A stretch of 64,000 nt of DNA, taken from positions 36,490,480 through 36,554,479 of the forward strand of contig NC_056756.1 of the NCBI RefSeq assembly GCF_018687715.1, read 5' to 3'. Made by a program: the position numbers and the translations under genes. The DNA comes from Carya illinoinensis. Taxonomy: Eukaryota; Streptophyta; Magnoliopsida; Fagales; Juglandaceae. Below the pieces are notes generated by a model. It worked only from the letters and a program-made list of their open reading frames with translations. It did no database searches and was not told the origin of the DNA. Shown here piece after piece: positions 1 to 10,496 of this stretch. The stretch's first letter is position 1; the number at the start of each line of letters is the position of its first letter.

Positions 1-975
1 CTTTCGATAGTCAATTGGAATTGATTCTAGTTTATCAATTCACACAAGAGTATGCAAATTAAATAATCAAGAACGCAATAAGACCAATGATTTAATTACT
101 ACACAGGTTCATACAAGTCTTTCGATCTCTATACTTACCTATGCTGAAATATCCAAGATCTACCCTATGATTCCCTCTTTCGATAGCAAATCACAAGATT
201 AATAATCATCTAATCAATGGCCAGTTAATTAGAAGCATTAAACTCAGAATAAATCAGATAAACAAAGAGAGAATTGCATTAAATTAGCATGGACAAACAA
301 GCATAGTTCGGAATTAGGTTACATCGTTTTCCTAGAAAGAAGAAAATTTAGCTCATACTAGAATTGGAATTCAACATAAACGAATTCACCATAATTATTC
401 TGAGAAGATGGGAAGAAGAAAATAAACACTGAAAAATCCTCCTTGCAGCCTCAACTGGTCGTCAAAAGCTCAAGAGAACGATTCAACGCCTTTCTCCCGT
501 CCGTGCTCGTGTATGAATCCAACGTACGTGCAATAAATTGGAATTCCGTCTCCAAAACAAATGATTTGAATCCCTCTAGCTATGTTTTTCTCTCCTAAAG
601 AGTGTTCTCCAGTCAAAAACCGTGGCTCTAGAGTGAAGAATGGCCTTTTATATGGTCCCACGGCGGAAAACCTAAAATCTGTCAAAATACGATGTTCGCT
701 CGAGCGGGGTGTCGAGCGCGCGTCGAGCGTTCGACTCTGCCTGATTTCGCTCGAGCGTCCTATCGAGCGCACATCGAGCGTTCGACTCTGCCTGATTTCG
801 CTCGAGCGGCAAATGTCTCCGCTCGAGCGATCTTCGTTTTTCAGCAACCCGCTCGAGCTCCCTGTCGAGCGGCAGTCGAGCGTTTGAATCTGCCTGAATT
901 CGCTCGAGCGGCCAAAAGCCTCCGCTCGAGCGAACTTGTAAAATCTGCAATATGAAATTTTGCAAGCCATCAACA
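1..975 (-). mobile_element. Athila-like LTR fragment, cut by window start
   Basis: No credible coding frame lies here. The stretch just before the CTCGAG-rich block (about 650-700) and the block itself match the two LTRs of the Athila-type element at 8052-17467. The common order is a 'cggcgga' motif, an 'aaaatctgt' motif, then the GCTCGAGCG repeats. The left half is more divergent, so I read this as a different subfamily of the same LTR type. It probably ends near 'gccatca' at about 975, where the neighbouring minisatellite begins. The orientation is inferred from that similarity. The rest of the element is missing or lies before position 1. Small ORFs inside are by-products of the repeat. 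Confidence 0.6.
691..945. repeat. GCTCGAGCG palindrome-rich block in LTR
   Basis: About seven copies of the palindrome GCTCGAGC occur in 255 bp, interspersed with half-copies (GTCGAGCG, ATCGAGCG) and the spacer 'ttcgactctgcctgaat'. The block is far richer in G+C and CpG than its surroundings. The same block recurs in both LTRs of the Athila-type element (8938-9200 and 17045-17283), so it belongs to this LTR family. Confidence 0.85.
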
Positions 976-977
976 CC

Positions 978-1745
978 CATCCCTTTAGTTTCCCGCTGGG
1001 GAGGTAATGATTAGAGGGCTAAGTGACTGTCCAATCTTCACCACAATAGGGACGGGGAAAAGTTAGAGTAGCCTCAGGGATTAACTCGCTCTCCCCCGTG
1101 GGGATGGTTTGGCTAGTCAGGAACCTGTCCCGCCTATTGACCCATATATGGAGGTAGGCTATTTGGGCAGTTTGTGACCATACTCACTCCTGTCCATTGA
1201 CATCTTAGGGAAGGTATATGAGGACCGGGCTGATGCCACATCCACTCTTCATTGTGTCAAAATCGGGTATGTTTGGGTAACCTCATGGCTAGACCCGCTC
1301 TCCCCTGCAGGAGGGTCGAAACAGTCTATAGCTCATCTCACCCTTTGTTATCTCGATGGGAGGTAATCTATTCAGGCAGTCCCTGACTGGACCCGCTCCC
1401 ATCGCTCGACACCCATAGTGAAGGTAAATCAATGTGCAATTGGGGCTTTGCCCACTTCTCACTGCGGGAGAGATAAAGCAACATTTTGGCATTACATACA
1501 TCCCTTTGATACCTGCAAGGATGTAGGTATTGGAGGGCCAAGTGGCCATTCGCTTCTTCACTGCGATGAGGATAGGGTAAAGTTCGAGCAGCCTTAAGGA
1601 TGGTACCCCACTCCTTCGCCAAGGAGATCAGGATAGTGAGGGGCTAGTCCCGCTTGTTGACTCTTGGGCAGAGGTAGTCTGTTCAGGTAGTTTGTGACTA
1701 TACCCACTCTCATCTATTGATACCACATGAAGGGTATGTTATTAC
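978..1745. repeat. Degenerate minisatellite with about 520 bp higher-order period
   Basis: The segment starting 'catcccttta' near 978 reappears near 1499 as 'catccctttg', and about 150-240 bp downstream keep the same order of motifs. These include 'gagggc.aagtg', 'aaagtt.gagcagcct' and 'ggctagtc'. Within this, shorter units of about 50-55 bp share a 'gaggta..ctattc.ggcag' core followed by 'gacccgctc' (1151, 1351, 1671). It lies just 3' of the Tat-lineage integrase remnant on the minus strand, where Tat/Ogre elements often carry tandem repeats. No coding function is visible. Confidence 0.65.
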
Positions 1746-1954
1746 CGTGGGTCTAATCGGTGCAGGTTGTGCACAAATAGGAATCTCATTTTTGGGCGTG
1801 TTAATCCCTGAAACATTCACATTTTCTTCATTAATAACACATATGTGCATCACAGAGTCTTCATTGATAGAACATTCGTAGGTGTTCAATGTTTCATAGA
1901 TGCTATAGTTTGTTCCCACAAGATTCACAAAGCCAGTAAACACTAGGACAGTTG

Positions 1955-2760
1955 CTGGCAGCTACCACGTAGGGGTCTTCCCATTGAGGTCCAAGCTTAC
2001 CTTCCTCTCTTGTGGTGGTCCCCATCTGCTTCAGCACAAGGTTTCCAATTTTGAACGACCTTCGGTATAATCTTTGATTGAAGTATCATTCTACCTTCGT
2101 CTTATATGCTGCCATTGCCAGTTCTACCTCCTCTTAGATCTCTCCTACTAGGTCAAGTTGTTCTTCAAGGCATTGGTCATTAGAGTGCTGCTCGTAGTGG
2201 CGTACACTATAGGTTGAGATATCCACTTCTATCAATGGTATGGCCTCGTGACCATATGCGAGGGTAAACAAGGTTTCCCATAGAACTACTGGGAGTTCTT
2301 CTGCCCAAGTTCCTTTCCGGTCATTTAGCTTTTTTTTCAACATTCGAAGCAAGGTTTTGTTGGTCACTTCCACTTGACCATACGACTGGGGGTGCCTCAG
2401 AGAGGAATATTGGAACTTGATCCCCAAATCTCGACATCAATCTTGGTAGTGGTTGGGTTCGAATTGCCTCCCGTTATCTGAGACAATGTTATGGAGTATG
2501 CCAAATTTGCAGATGTCACTTTTCCATAGAAAGTGAGTGATATTGTTAGTTGTGATCGTCATGAGCGCCTCGGCCTCAACCCACTTGGTGAAATAATCCA
2601 CCACTACCTACCAAGTCGACCCCCCATTGAGCAAAGGGTTAGGGGGAGGTTATCAGTGTTAGTTCTTCTGGCAGGCGATGGATGATTCTGGAGAACTCCT
2701 GGCACTTTTTACACCTCCATACGTATTTCTCAGCATCCCTCAATGTGTGTGGCTAATAGT
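1955..2760 (-). pseudogene. Tat-lineage Ty3/gypsy integrase remnant
   Basis: On the minus strand this reads as a retroviral-type integrase, the enzyme that inserts element cDNA into chromosomes. The open part (2427-2134) contains 'LRHPQSYGQVEVTNKTLLRM' and 'WAEELPVVLWE', the end of the catalytic core in Tat/Ogre-like elements. Further 3' (2130-1955) a C-terminal motif 'RSFKIGNLVLK' and 'KLGPQWEDPYVV' can be read across stops. Upstream (2430-2760) the core is broken by stops and frameshifts. It is part of the same decayed pol as the RNase H and reverse transcriptase remnants to the right. No functional product is expected. Confidence 0.8.
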
Positions 2761-2899
2761 ACCCTGCTCGCATTGTATTTCTTGCTAATATTCTTCTTCT
2801 AACATGGTCACCGCAGATTCCCTTGTTTATCTCTGCCAACACTTGCTGGGCCTATTCACCTGAGATGCATGTTAGTATGGGAGTACTGTATCCCCTACG

Positions 2900-3480
2900 T
2901 TACAGGATGCCATCAACCATGGTGTACCTTGCCACTTGGTACCTGACCTTCCTCACCCTTTGTCTATCATCAAGAACTCCATTGGCATTCAAATATTGGA
3001 GGATGTCCTTGGCCCATTCCAGTGCATCCAACCCTACTTGTAGCAGCTCGATCCCTATAGCTGGCACTTCAACGGTTCTAAGAATGGCTAATTCTGATAT
3101 CGGGGCAGCTTCCTGTCCAGACGCCATCTTCGCTAGTTTGTCTGCTTTGTTGTTCTCGCCTCTTGGGATTTGCTGTATGTAGAAATGCTTAAAATAAGCG
3201 TGCTCAGCCTGCACAAATGTTAGGTACTTTTTCAATTTTTCACTCTTTGCCGCAAACTCCCCTCGCACTTGGCTAACTTCCACCTGGGAATTAGCTCAGA
3301 CCTCTATCTCCTGGCGCTTAGGGACTTTTCTATGGTCATGCCAAAGAACGGCGCATTGTATTCCACTTCATTATACATAGTTTTGAACACTAGCTTAATG
3401 GCATAGTCATGCTCTTCACCTTCATTGTGACAATATGCACCCCCGCTCCCACTCAAGCCCAGTAGGACGAGCCATTGACG
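2900..3480 (-). pseudogene. Tat-lineage RNase H remnant
   Basis: The ORF 3283-2900 carries 'EKLKKYLTFVQAEHAYFKHF' followed by 'IQQIPRGENNKADKLAKMAS', the C-terminal part of the extra RNase H domain found in Tat-lineage elements (residues about 15-60 of the ORF). Upstream on the same strand (3300-3480) the earlier part, including an 'NEVEYNA' segment, is readable only across frame changes. RNase H removes RNA from RNA-DNA hybrids during reverse transcription. The copy is inactive because the frame is broken. It sits between the reverse transcriptase and integrase remnants in the usual Ty3/gypsy order. Confidence 0.75.
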
Positions 3481-3499
3481 AAGACCTGCTCAAGCTTCA

Positions 3500-4800
3500 T
3501 GGATTGTGCATATCCCTTCTCGTATGGAAACTTGGTGAACTCACAATAAAATCTACTAATATCTGCCTCTTCAGAGAGGCACATGGGACGTATTCAATGT
3601 CGAACTCGCTCAGTTCAACGGTCCAGTTAGTGGGATGGCCTAAGGTATTCGGTCATTGTAGGATATTTCTTAGAGGGACTTCAGTGAGGACTTTGACCGA
3701 GTGTGCCAGGAAATAGGGTTGAAGCTTTTGAGTGGTTATTATTAGTGCAAAAGCATGCTGCTCAATACAAGGGTATCTAGCTTCTGCTCCCTAGTATGCT
3801 AGATTGACATAGTAAACTGGTTTCTATACCCCACCATCGTCTTGCGCTAAAGCCAAAGAGACCACTTCTGGTGAGACTAATAAGTATAAGATTAGTGTTT
3901 CCCCACATTGGGGTTGGCTAGGTAGCGGAGGGCAAGCTACATACTTCTTGAGCTTGATGAATGCAGTGTCACACTCTTCATTCCAGTCTTGGGCCTTTTG
4001 CAATACTTTAAAGAAGGACAAGCATTTATCTGTGGATCGCGAGACAAAAGGTTTAGAGTCACCATTCGGCCAACGAGCTTCTATACGTCATTAATGGGTC
4101 AAGGAGGAGGCATGTCTAAGATTGCGTCCACCTTTTTGGGATTGGCTTCAATCTCTCTTTCCAATACCATGAATCTGAGGAATTTACCTGAACCTACTCC
4201 AAATGCACATTCGATAGGATTCAACTTCATCTTGAACTGCTTAATACTACAAAGGATTCTCGGAGGTCATTCAAGTGCTGCTCCAAGTCCTTGCTTTTGA
4301 CCAGTAGGTCATTCATAGACCTCTATATTTCTTGCAATATGGGCTTTAAACATTCAGTTGACTAGCTGTTAATATGTGGCCCCTGCATTCTTTAGATTGA
4401 ATGGCATGACAGAGTAGCAATATAGCCCTCAATGAGTGATGAATGACGTCTTTTTCTTGTTGCTTGGGTTCATATAGATTTGATTATACCCAGAAGCTTA
4501 GCATCCATGATGCTCAACATGCAATAGCCAGCTACCGAGTCCACGATGAGATTGATGCGGGGTAGCAAGAAACTATCTTTTGGGCAAGTTTTGTTTAGAT
4601 CTATGAAGTCTATGCACATTCTCTATTTACCATCAGGCTTCTTCACAAGCACCACATTGGACAGCTAGTCCAAGTAATGTGCCTCTCATATAAACCCCAC
4701 CGCGAGCAAGCAATCAACCTCAACGGCAATGGCAACTTTCTTCTCAACACTGAAACTCCTACGTTTCTACCTTACTCCTTTGGCTTTAGGATCTACACTT
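3500..4800 (-). pseudogene. Tat-lineage reverse transcriptase remnant
   Basis: Reading the minus strand across stops gives 'LSNVVLVKKPDGK' near 4680-4625, then 'KACPKDSFLLPRINLIVDS' and 'AGYCMLSIMDAK' near 4595-4500. These are the fingers and palm motifs of Tat/Ogre reverse transcriptases. At 4021-3824 the connection domain is readable ('AFIKLKKYVACPPLPSQPQ', 'LILYLLVSPEVVSLALAQDD'). Many stops and frameshifts interrupt it, so it is a dead copy. Ty3/gypsy pol order (RT, RNase H, integrase) is kept on the minus strand. The catalytic double-aspartate motif could not be located with confidence. Confidence 0.75.
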
Positions 4801-4936
4801 AGGTAATGCTGCATGGCAGCCGAGTCTATTCTCGACACATTCTTATGGCTCCACACAAAGATTTCATGGTGTTCTACAAGCAATTGTTGTAGAGCCTCCC
4901 TCGTGTTGACAGTCATTCTCATGTCAATCCTGGCAA

Positions 4937-5285
4937 TCACTTCCGTCTATCTTGATCCAGCAAAATCAGCTCCAAGGGCTCGTTCGCCTCAACTTTCTTT
5001 AGTGCGTATTCGTTCCTTGTTTCATTTAATGAAACAGGGATGCATTCTGGGGTGGGTGGGAGGTTGGGTAGTGTCTCCTCCCCTTGCTGTGTGGTGCTAA
5101 CTCCCCCTCCAGTGTGTTTTTTCCGGCTTGCCGCTCTGCCTTGTATTGCCACCCTCACTTCTTTCGGTTGTGTCCCTTTAGTGGTTGCCATTTGCATATT
5201 TACTTATTTTAGTGCTGCCATGCCCCTGAGCCTCTCGAGGGTGGGTTCTCACAAGCGTACGAAGGGCACATTGAAATTTATCAAA
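4937..5285 (-). pseudogene. Residual leader/gag-pol junction of the Tat element
   Basis: Only about 350 bp separate the primer binding site from the start of recognisable reverse transcriptase. The 86-codon ORF here (5197-4937) has no recognisable gag, zinc knuckle or protease motif. A full Tat element would have several kilobases of gag and protease in this position, so I infer an internal deletion. The last third of the ORF ('LKKVEANEPLELILLDQDRR') may be the sequence just before the reverse transcriptase. Confidence 0.5.
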
Positions 5286-5302
5286 TACCACAAACGGTGC
5301 CA
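5286..5302 (-). other. Primer binding site of Tat element
   Basis: On the minus strand this reads TGGCACCGTTTGTGGTA, one base inside the LTR end. It resembles the TGGCGCCGTCTGTGG primer site usual for Tat-lineage elements, with two or three substitutions. It fixes the element's orientation and the LTR boundary. Confidence 0.75.
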
Positions 5303-5303
5303 C

Positions 5304-5950
5304 TGTTGACGACATGTTTCGTACACTCCTAGGTTAGGCCCTCGACAACTCGAGTCTTCAGCCTGGGTTATGTAAACACAATGTAACTCCCAAGTCTGGC
5401 GACCATGGTGGTGGCTAGACGAAGCCTCCGATGCTTAAGTTAGTAAAAAGTGGAGGAAAAGAGAGAGGATTCTAAAGAATCAAAGTCGATCTCCTTTAAA
5501 GAGAGAAAAGAGAGAAGAGAATTGGTTAGTGCCAAACGGTCTTCTTCTATACCTACATCCAAGGCCAGAGACCCATGACCTACGGTTCCATCTAGGAGCA
5601 TCCCTTGCAAACCTCATTTAATGCGGTGTGGTCCTCTAGTGAAACAATTCATGCGGCATGGCTTCCTAGAGATGCCTGCATATGGAGTCTCATTGAGATG
5701 GCGTGCTTCTTTCCCCCTGTCTGAAAGGTTTCCCGTGCTCCCCTGTTTGTGGTCTACCCTGATCCTGCAACTCTGTTCATGTTGCCTGGGTCAGGGGCTC
5801 TTGAGTGGGTCGTCTGGAAGTTGGACGGGTTCTGCCCTTAAAGTGATGGGCTGGGCTCCTAGGGCCTATTTACGTTTTGAAGGAAGTGTTTTTATCTCTC
5901 GAGTTGGGCCCATGCTCTTAGGCCTGAGGTCCTGAGAAATCCCCCCAACA
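5304..5950 (-). mobile_element. 5' LTR of the Tat-lineage element (647 bp)
   Basis: The block begins TGTTGACGACATG and ends CCCCCCAACA on the plus strand, so it has TG...CA ends with short inverted termini (TGTTG/CAACA). It lies one base from the primer site. No partner LTR is visible to the left, where the element runs into a minisatellite and an unrelated LTR fragment. The matching TSD therefore cannot be found. The short ORFs inside it show no protein similarity I recognise. Confidence 0.7.
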
Positions 5951-6253
5951 GTAAAATTTGGCAAAATACATGTCGTAGGTTGATTGGATTTCTCATGGTT
6001 GAGATTTGATTCATGTGATTCTAAAGCTTCAAATAGATTTAGAATATGGAATATAAGGTGTTTATGAAGTGTGATGAAGTTTTGGGATCAAAATGCAAAT
6101 AGTGAAAGTTTAGGATTGTATATGCAATTTTGGGTAATGTGTGGACAGATTTGTATAACCAAACTTTGTAATTTCTAACTTCAAGTGTATCTCTTGTTTT
6201 GGCCTCTAACTTGCTCTTGGATAATGTTTATATGACCTTGTGTAAACACCACA
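5951..6253. other. Intergenic stretch, nothing recognised
   Basis: AT-rich single-copy-looking DNA between the Tat 5' LTR and the LINE tail. No ORF, repeat or RNA gene is apparent. Confidence 0.5.
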
Positions 6254-6257
6254 TTCA

Positions 6258-6291
<34 letters not shown>

Positions 6292-6979
6292 GAAAGGAAC
6301 ATTCCAAACTTTTATTCAAATCTCAAAGTTGCTTACAATAAGTGACCAAAACATTGAGGAACTTCCTCTACATCAAATAATGAATCAGCAATGCTTAAAG
6401 CATTTCTTTTCAAAGCATGAGCAGCTGCATTAAAGGATCTTCGAATGTGAACTACTAACCATTGTCGAAAATGAACCAAGATCGACCTTGTATCAGACAT
6501 GATCAAACTGGAACTATCCTAGCCTAAGTTACCAATTTTTAAACCATTAACAACATTAAGAGTATCCCCTTCTAAAATGATCCTTTGGAAACCAAGCTTA
6601 AGAGCAAACTTTGAGGCATGAAACGTATAAGGGATTCAGCAAGAAAGGGATCAGGTATAAGGCTTTGTCTCGTCCTCATGGAAGCCAACATATGATCCTC
6701 ATTGTCTCTAGCCACAGCTCCAAAACCAACTAAACTTAAATGTTTGTCCATTGAGGCATCCCAATTAACTTGGATTATACCTTAAGGTGGAGGAGCCCAC
6801 TAGGATAAGACATTAGTAGGAGTCAAAACACTCAACTGTTGAGCTTCATTGCTAGTTTTTATATCAATCAGTCTTTGGGTTGCTTGATTGTATAACACTA
6901 GAGAATGAGTGAACAAATTCTCAAATACAACTACATTTCTTCTTTTCCACATCACCACAGCAATCTCCAAGAGCTCCTC
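6254..6979 (-). pseudogene. LINE 3' end with RNase H domain (first part)
   Basis: The minus strand encodes the C-terminal RNase H-like domain (RVT_3 type) of a plant non-LTR retrotransposon. Readable motifs are 'VVMWKRRNVVVFENLF', then 'GIIQVNWDASMDKHLSLVGF' with the catalytic Asp of the first strand, 'GAVARDNEDHMLAS', and after a frameshift 'ALKLGFQRIILEGDTLNVVN' and 'FNAAAHALKRNAL'. The stop is at 6335-6333. There is one in-frame stop and one frameshift. The end toward 6258 is an (AAT)n tail, typical of LINE 3' ends. Its upstream coding sequence continues at 22409, beyond a nested LTR. Confidence 0.85.
6258..6291 (-). repeat. (AAT)n tail / ATT microsatellite
   Basis: About eleven perfect TAT/ATT triplets. 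Its position, roughly 40 bp past the LINE stop codon, makes it the element's 3' tail rather than an independent microsatellite. Confidence 0.85.
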
Positions 6980-7617
6980 TGTGACGCCCCCAAATTCCAC
7001 ATGGGATAGACGGACATTTGAAACTTTGAGACATGCATCACAAGGTTACCTGCCCCCGTTCATGATATATAAGATGCAATGTTTCTAACATGCATATAAC
7101 ATTATGCAATATTTGAAGCGAATAAAATTTTTCTTTAGCAATATCATGCACCAAACTGAAAATATCACAAATGCTTAAAACGTACGTCATACGTAAAGAC
7201 ATATTGAACAACTAAGATCACAATACTATTCCAAAATGGCTATTATCCAAAAGAGTACTGGAGATGCAACTCCATAATACAAGTAGTAATTTAAGTTAAC
7301 TACTATATTAACATTGACGTCGCACCGTTGCTCAGTCAACTGTGTCTAGTTGGTTAGATCCCAATTCTCTTTTAGGTACTGTAACAAGATCTACCACTCG
7401 AGAGAATAGTAGTTGGGACTACCATAGTGAGATTTGATTACAAATTTTATCAAATTAAAAGAAAACCTTCACACATGTTAATGATGCATGCATGATAATA
7501 AAAGCATAACTGCATAACCAAATTCATAAGCAATCATAGTATAATTGACATAATTTAAATTAAAATAAGAACTGAATTTGACTTACTTTAATTGAACTGG
7601 ACTTAAACTGAAATTTG

Positions 7618-7712
7618 ACTCGACGTGAACTTGATCTGAAACTTGACTTAACATGAACTTGATCTGAAACTTAACTTGACATGAATTTGATCTGAAACTT
7701 AACTTTACTTGA
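7618..7712. repeat. About 30 bp tandem repeat inside the 3.8 kb LTR
   Basis: Three consecutive units share 'tgaacttgatctgaaactta' with few changes, followed by a partial unit. No function is apparent. Confidence 0.75.
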
Positions 7713-8051
7713 ACGTGGAATCTTATTTCTTTAACTGCTTAAACTCTACTTCTCAAATGATACATGGGTCCCCTAGAGCCATGTGTCCCTGCTGATTATC
7801 GCATCACAACACATGTATCTGGACCAATTGTGAGTGCATTAATACATACCTCATAGTCGATGTGGCCCTATGTATTCTACGTGTCACAATTGCTGTGTCT
7901 CACATATTATATGCGGTACAATAACTATGACCCCATACTTCATGCTCTATAGTTGTTGTGGCCCCATGAATTGTTGAAATGAAATGTGGCTCCATCGACG
8001 TTAATGTCTAGCGCACTCTTGTGACTAGCTAGTTAGGTCCCCGCCCGCTAC

Positions 8052-9382
8052 TGACTCACTCAAAAATGAGTAACACTAAAGCTATCCCAAGTGCAGGAGG
8101 ATGTCGTATAATAATTAGGAATAAATTCCTAAATCGTCTCCTCAGGGAAAGTTACTTAAAAATCAAACTCGTTGAAAAGGGTGAAAAAACTTCACAAAGA
8201 GAAAATAAAATGATGGTATGTGCAATGGATGAAAAAGGGTACTAGTCATGGACTAGATTCATGTTTTTAGATTTTGATTGTCAGATTGGAATGTAAAGGA
8301 CTAATAGATTAAACTCAGAAATTAATAAAACTAAATTAAGAATTAAACTAAATTAGGAAGTAATTGACAAAACATGCACTGAAAATTGAAAAGCCTCAAA
8401 ATCAATGTTCTAGGGTTCATCATTGTATTCAAATCACAAATTCTCAAATTAAACCGTCGTAATTGTAATCACTATTAAAATGAAAGCTTAGCGAAACGAT
8501 AAAAATAAATAACATGAATTAAATGAATAACAAATAAATTACTCAAACGTCTAAATCAAAATTTTCCAAAATAATTCAGAAACTTAAAACTGAAATGAAA
8601 TAGCAAGTAGGGAATTGAAAAGATCAAGCCAATTGAATGGAGATTAAGATTCGAAGCGGTGGAGGAGGCTGAGCTGCAGTGGCAATTGGACCCCTCAAGG
8701 AGTTCTTCAATGTGCTGCAGTGTGAGTGAATGATCCAGTGGAAATTGTGTAGCTACGTGAATGATCGATTGTATGAATCCTCATCTCCGAATCTGAACGA
8801 AAATCAAAAGAAAAATAAATTCTAAGTGTTTCTCTAATCAAAACAGAGTTTTTCAGGCCAAGGGGTTGGCCATAAGATGTAAAAAATCATATATATACTC
8901 TGACGGCGGAATAAATCCTAATCTGTAAAATATGATATTCGCTCGAGCGGAGTGTCGAGCGAACATCGAGCATTCGACTCTGCCTAAATTCGCTCGAGCG
9001 GATGGTCGAGCGAACATCGAGCGTTCCACTCTGCCTGACTTTGCTCGAGCGGCCAAATGCCTCTGCTCGAGCGGCCAAATGCCTCCGCTCGAGCGATCTC
9101 CTTTCCCGCACACCCCCTGGAGCTCACTGTTGAGCGGCAGTCAAGCATTTGAATCTGCCTGAATTAGCTTGAGCGGCCAAAAGCCGCCGCTCGAGCGATA
9201 TGTGCCATAATCCATAGTAATCAACAGCTAATAAAATTAAAGCAGAAATTCATGCTTTTAATCAATTAAAATTACAATTTTGATTTATTCATTTTTCCAT
9301 ATAAAACCAATGATAAAGTAATGAAATAATTAATATATATTGGTTCCAAAAGCATTAAAAATGTAATAATTCAGCTCAATCA
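8052..9382 (-). repeat. 3' LTR of the Athila-type element
   Basis: It begins TGACTCACTCAAAAATGAG and ends GCTCAATCA on the plus strand. It is 1331 bp, about 22 bp longer than its partner. Part of the difference is an extra CTCGAGCGGCCAAATGCCT unit near 9060-9090. It contains the CTCGAG-rich block. Confidence 0.9.
8938..9200. repeat. CTCGAG-rich block in the 3' LTR
   Basis: Repeated GCTCGAGCG palindromes and half-sites sit in an otherwise AT-rich LTR. Compared with the right LTR there is one extra 'ctcgagcggccaaatgcct' unit, so the block changes length. Confidence 0.85.
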
Positions 9383-9394
9383 CACCCCCAACTA
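9383..9394 (-). other. Polypurine tract of the Athila-type element
   Basis: The minus strand reads TAGTTGGGGGTG directly against the 3' LTR. This is the expected place for the primer of plus-strand DNA synthesis. Confidence 0.75.
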
Positions 9395-9829
9395 GCATTT
9401 TGCTAATCCTTAAGCAAAATAGTGAAAATTAATTGAGATGAATATTGCATAAAGATTGAAATTCAAACAAAAACAATCAAACACAATTCTGAATTCTCAC
9501 AAAAGTGACACGTTACTACTCAACCCCCAAAGGTTATACCCACCAAGACTATCTCAACAATCTTTCACATAGAATTAAGGCAAATGTCTTAGAACTCAAA
9601 TGTGTGTGTGGAGCTAGACCGGTTGTGTGTTCCTCATTACTAGCCATGATTTGCCATAGGATTTTTCAACCTTAAGATTAATCATTGCTGATTCTAACTA
9701 CCTCAAAGCCCAAGGGACTAGCAGTTTTCACGCCAGCTCTGTTTTTAAAGGTTGGACACTCAACCCCCAAAGTCTTGGGTAACTGTTTCTAGCCCTTTTT
9801 ACTTAGGAAAGTCCACTAAGTCGCATTTA

Positions 9830-9894
<65 letters not shown>

Positions 9895-10496
9895 TCTTTT
9901 TGTTTTTTTTTTCTTTTCTTCTTTTCTTTTCATTCTAATCTTTTCAAATCCTTTTCCTTTTTCTTTCTTTTTTTTTTTGTTTTTCTTTTTGGCATGGCTC
10001 GGTAGTCCTGCAGTTTACTTCTCCAGTGTTAAATCAATGAATGGTAAATAAGGAACACTACAAGCGTAAGCATGTGCAAAATGTCCTTCAAAATTTATCT
10101 TTTGTTCTACAAAAATTTTATCACGTTTCATCTCAATAAGCATAACATCCCGATGTTTCAAGCCACATATCAACAAAATATGATGCATCAAAAATCATGC
10201 TCTATGTTTAAGCTTGAAAATAAATCTTCACAAATGATCCCGCTCAACTACTCCACCAAGATGCTCAAATTTCACAAATCTTATTTTTTTTTATAGTTTT
10301 TTTATTTCTATTTTTTACTATGCACACATACTACCCCCAACTAGTGAGAGACATAGTCCTCAATGAGTCGAACGAAAGAAAACAAAGTGCACAAAAGAAA
10401 AAGCAAAACAAACAAACAACATGAAATATAAAATCAAAGCAAAAGAACAAATAAAAACAAAGCAAGTAAACAAAATTGAAAAGAAGGATAAGCAAA
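9395..10496. other. Non-coding pol-LTR spacer with long CT microsatellite
   Basis: This 1.1 kb lies where Athila elements may carry an env-like ORF, but no such frame is readable. It holds a perfect (TC)n run at about 9835-9889 (27 repeats), then T/C-rich sequence to about 10000. ORFs here are serine/leucine runs from the microsatellite and are not genes. Confidence 0.7.

Noticed and set aside
582..980. Four overlapping ORFs on both strands (arginine/serine-rich)
   Set aside because: They are translations of the GCTCGAGCG repeat in an LTR. The same frames appear in the two other LTR copies and none resembles a protein.
9752..10051. Plus-strand ORF with a long Leu-Ser run
   Set aside because: It is the (TC)n microsatellite read as codons.
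9395..10496. An env-like gene between pol and the 3' LTR of the Athila-type element
   Set aside because: No frame of useful length or membrane-protein character is present. The region is microsatellite and AT-rich.
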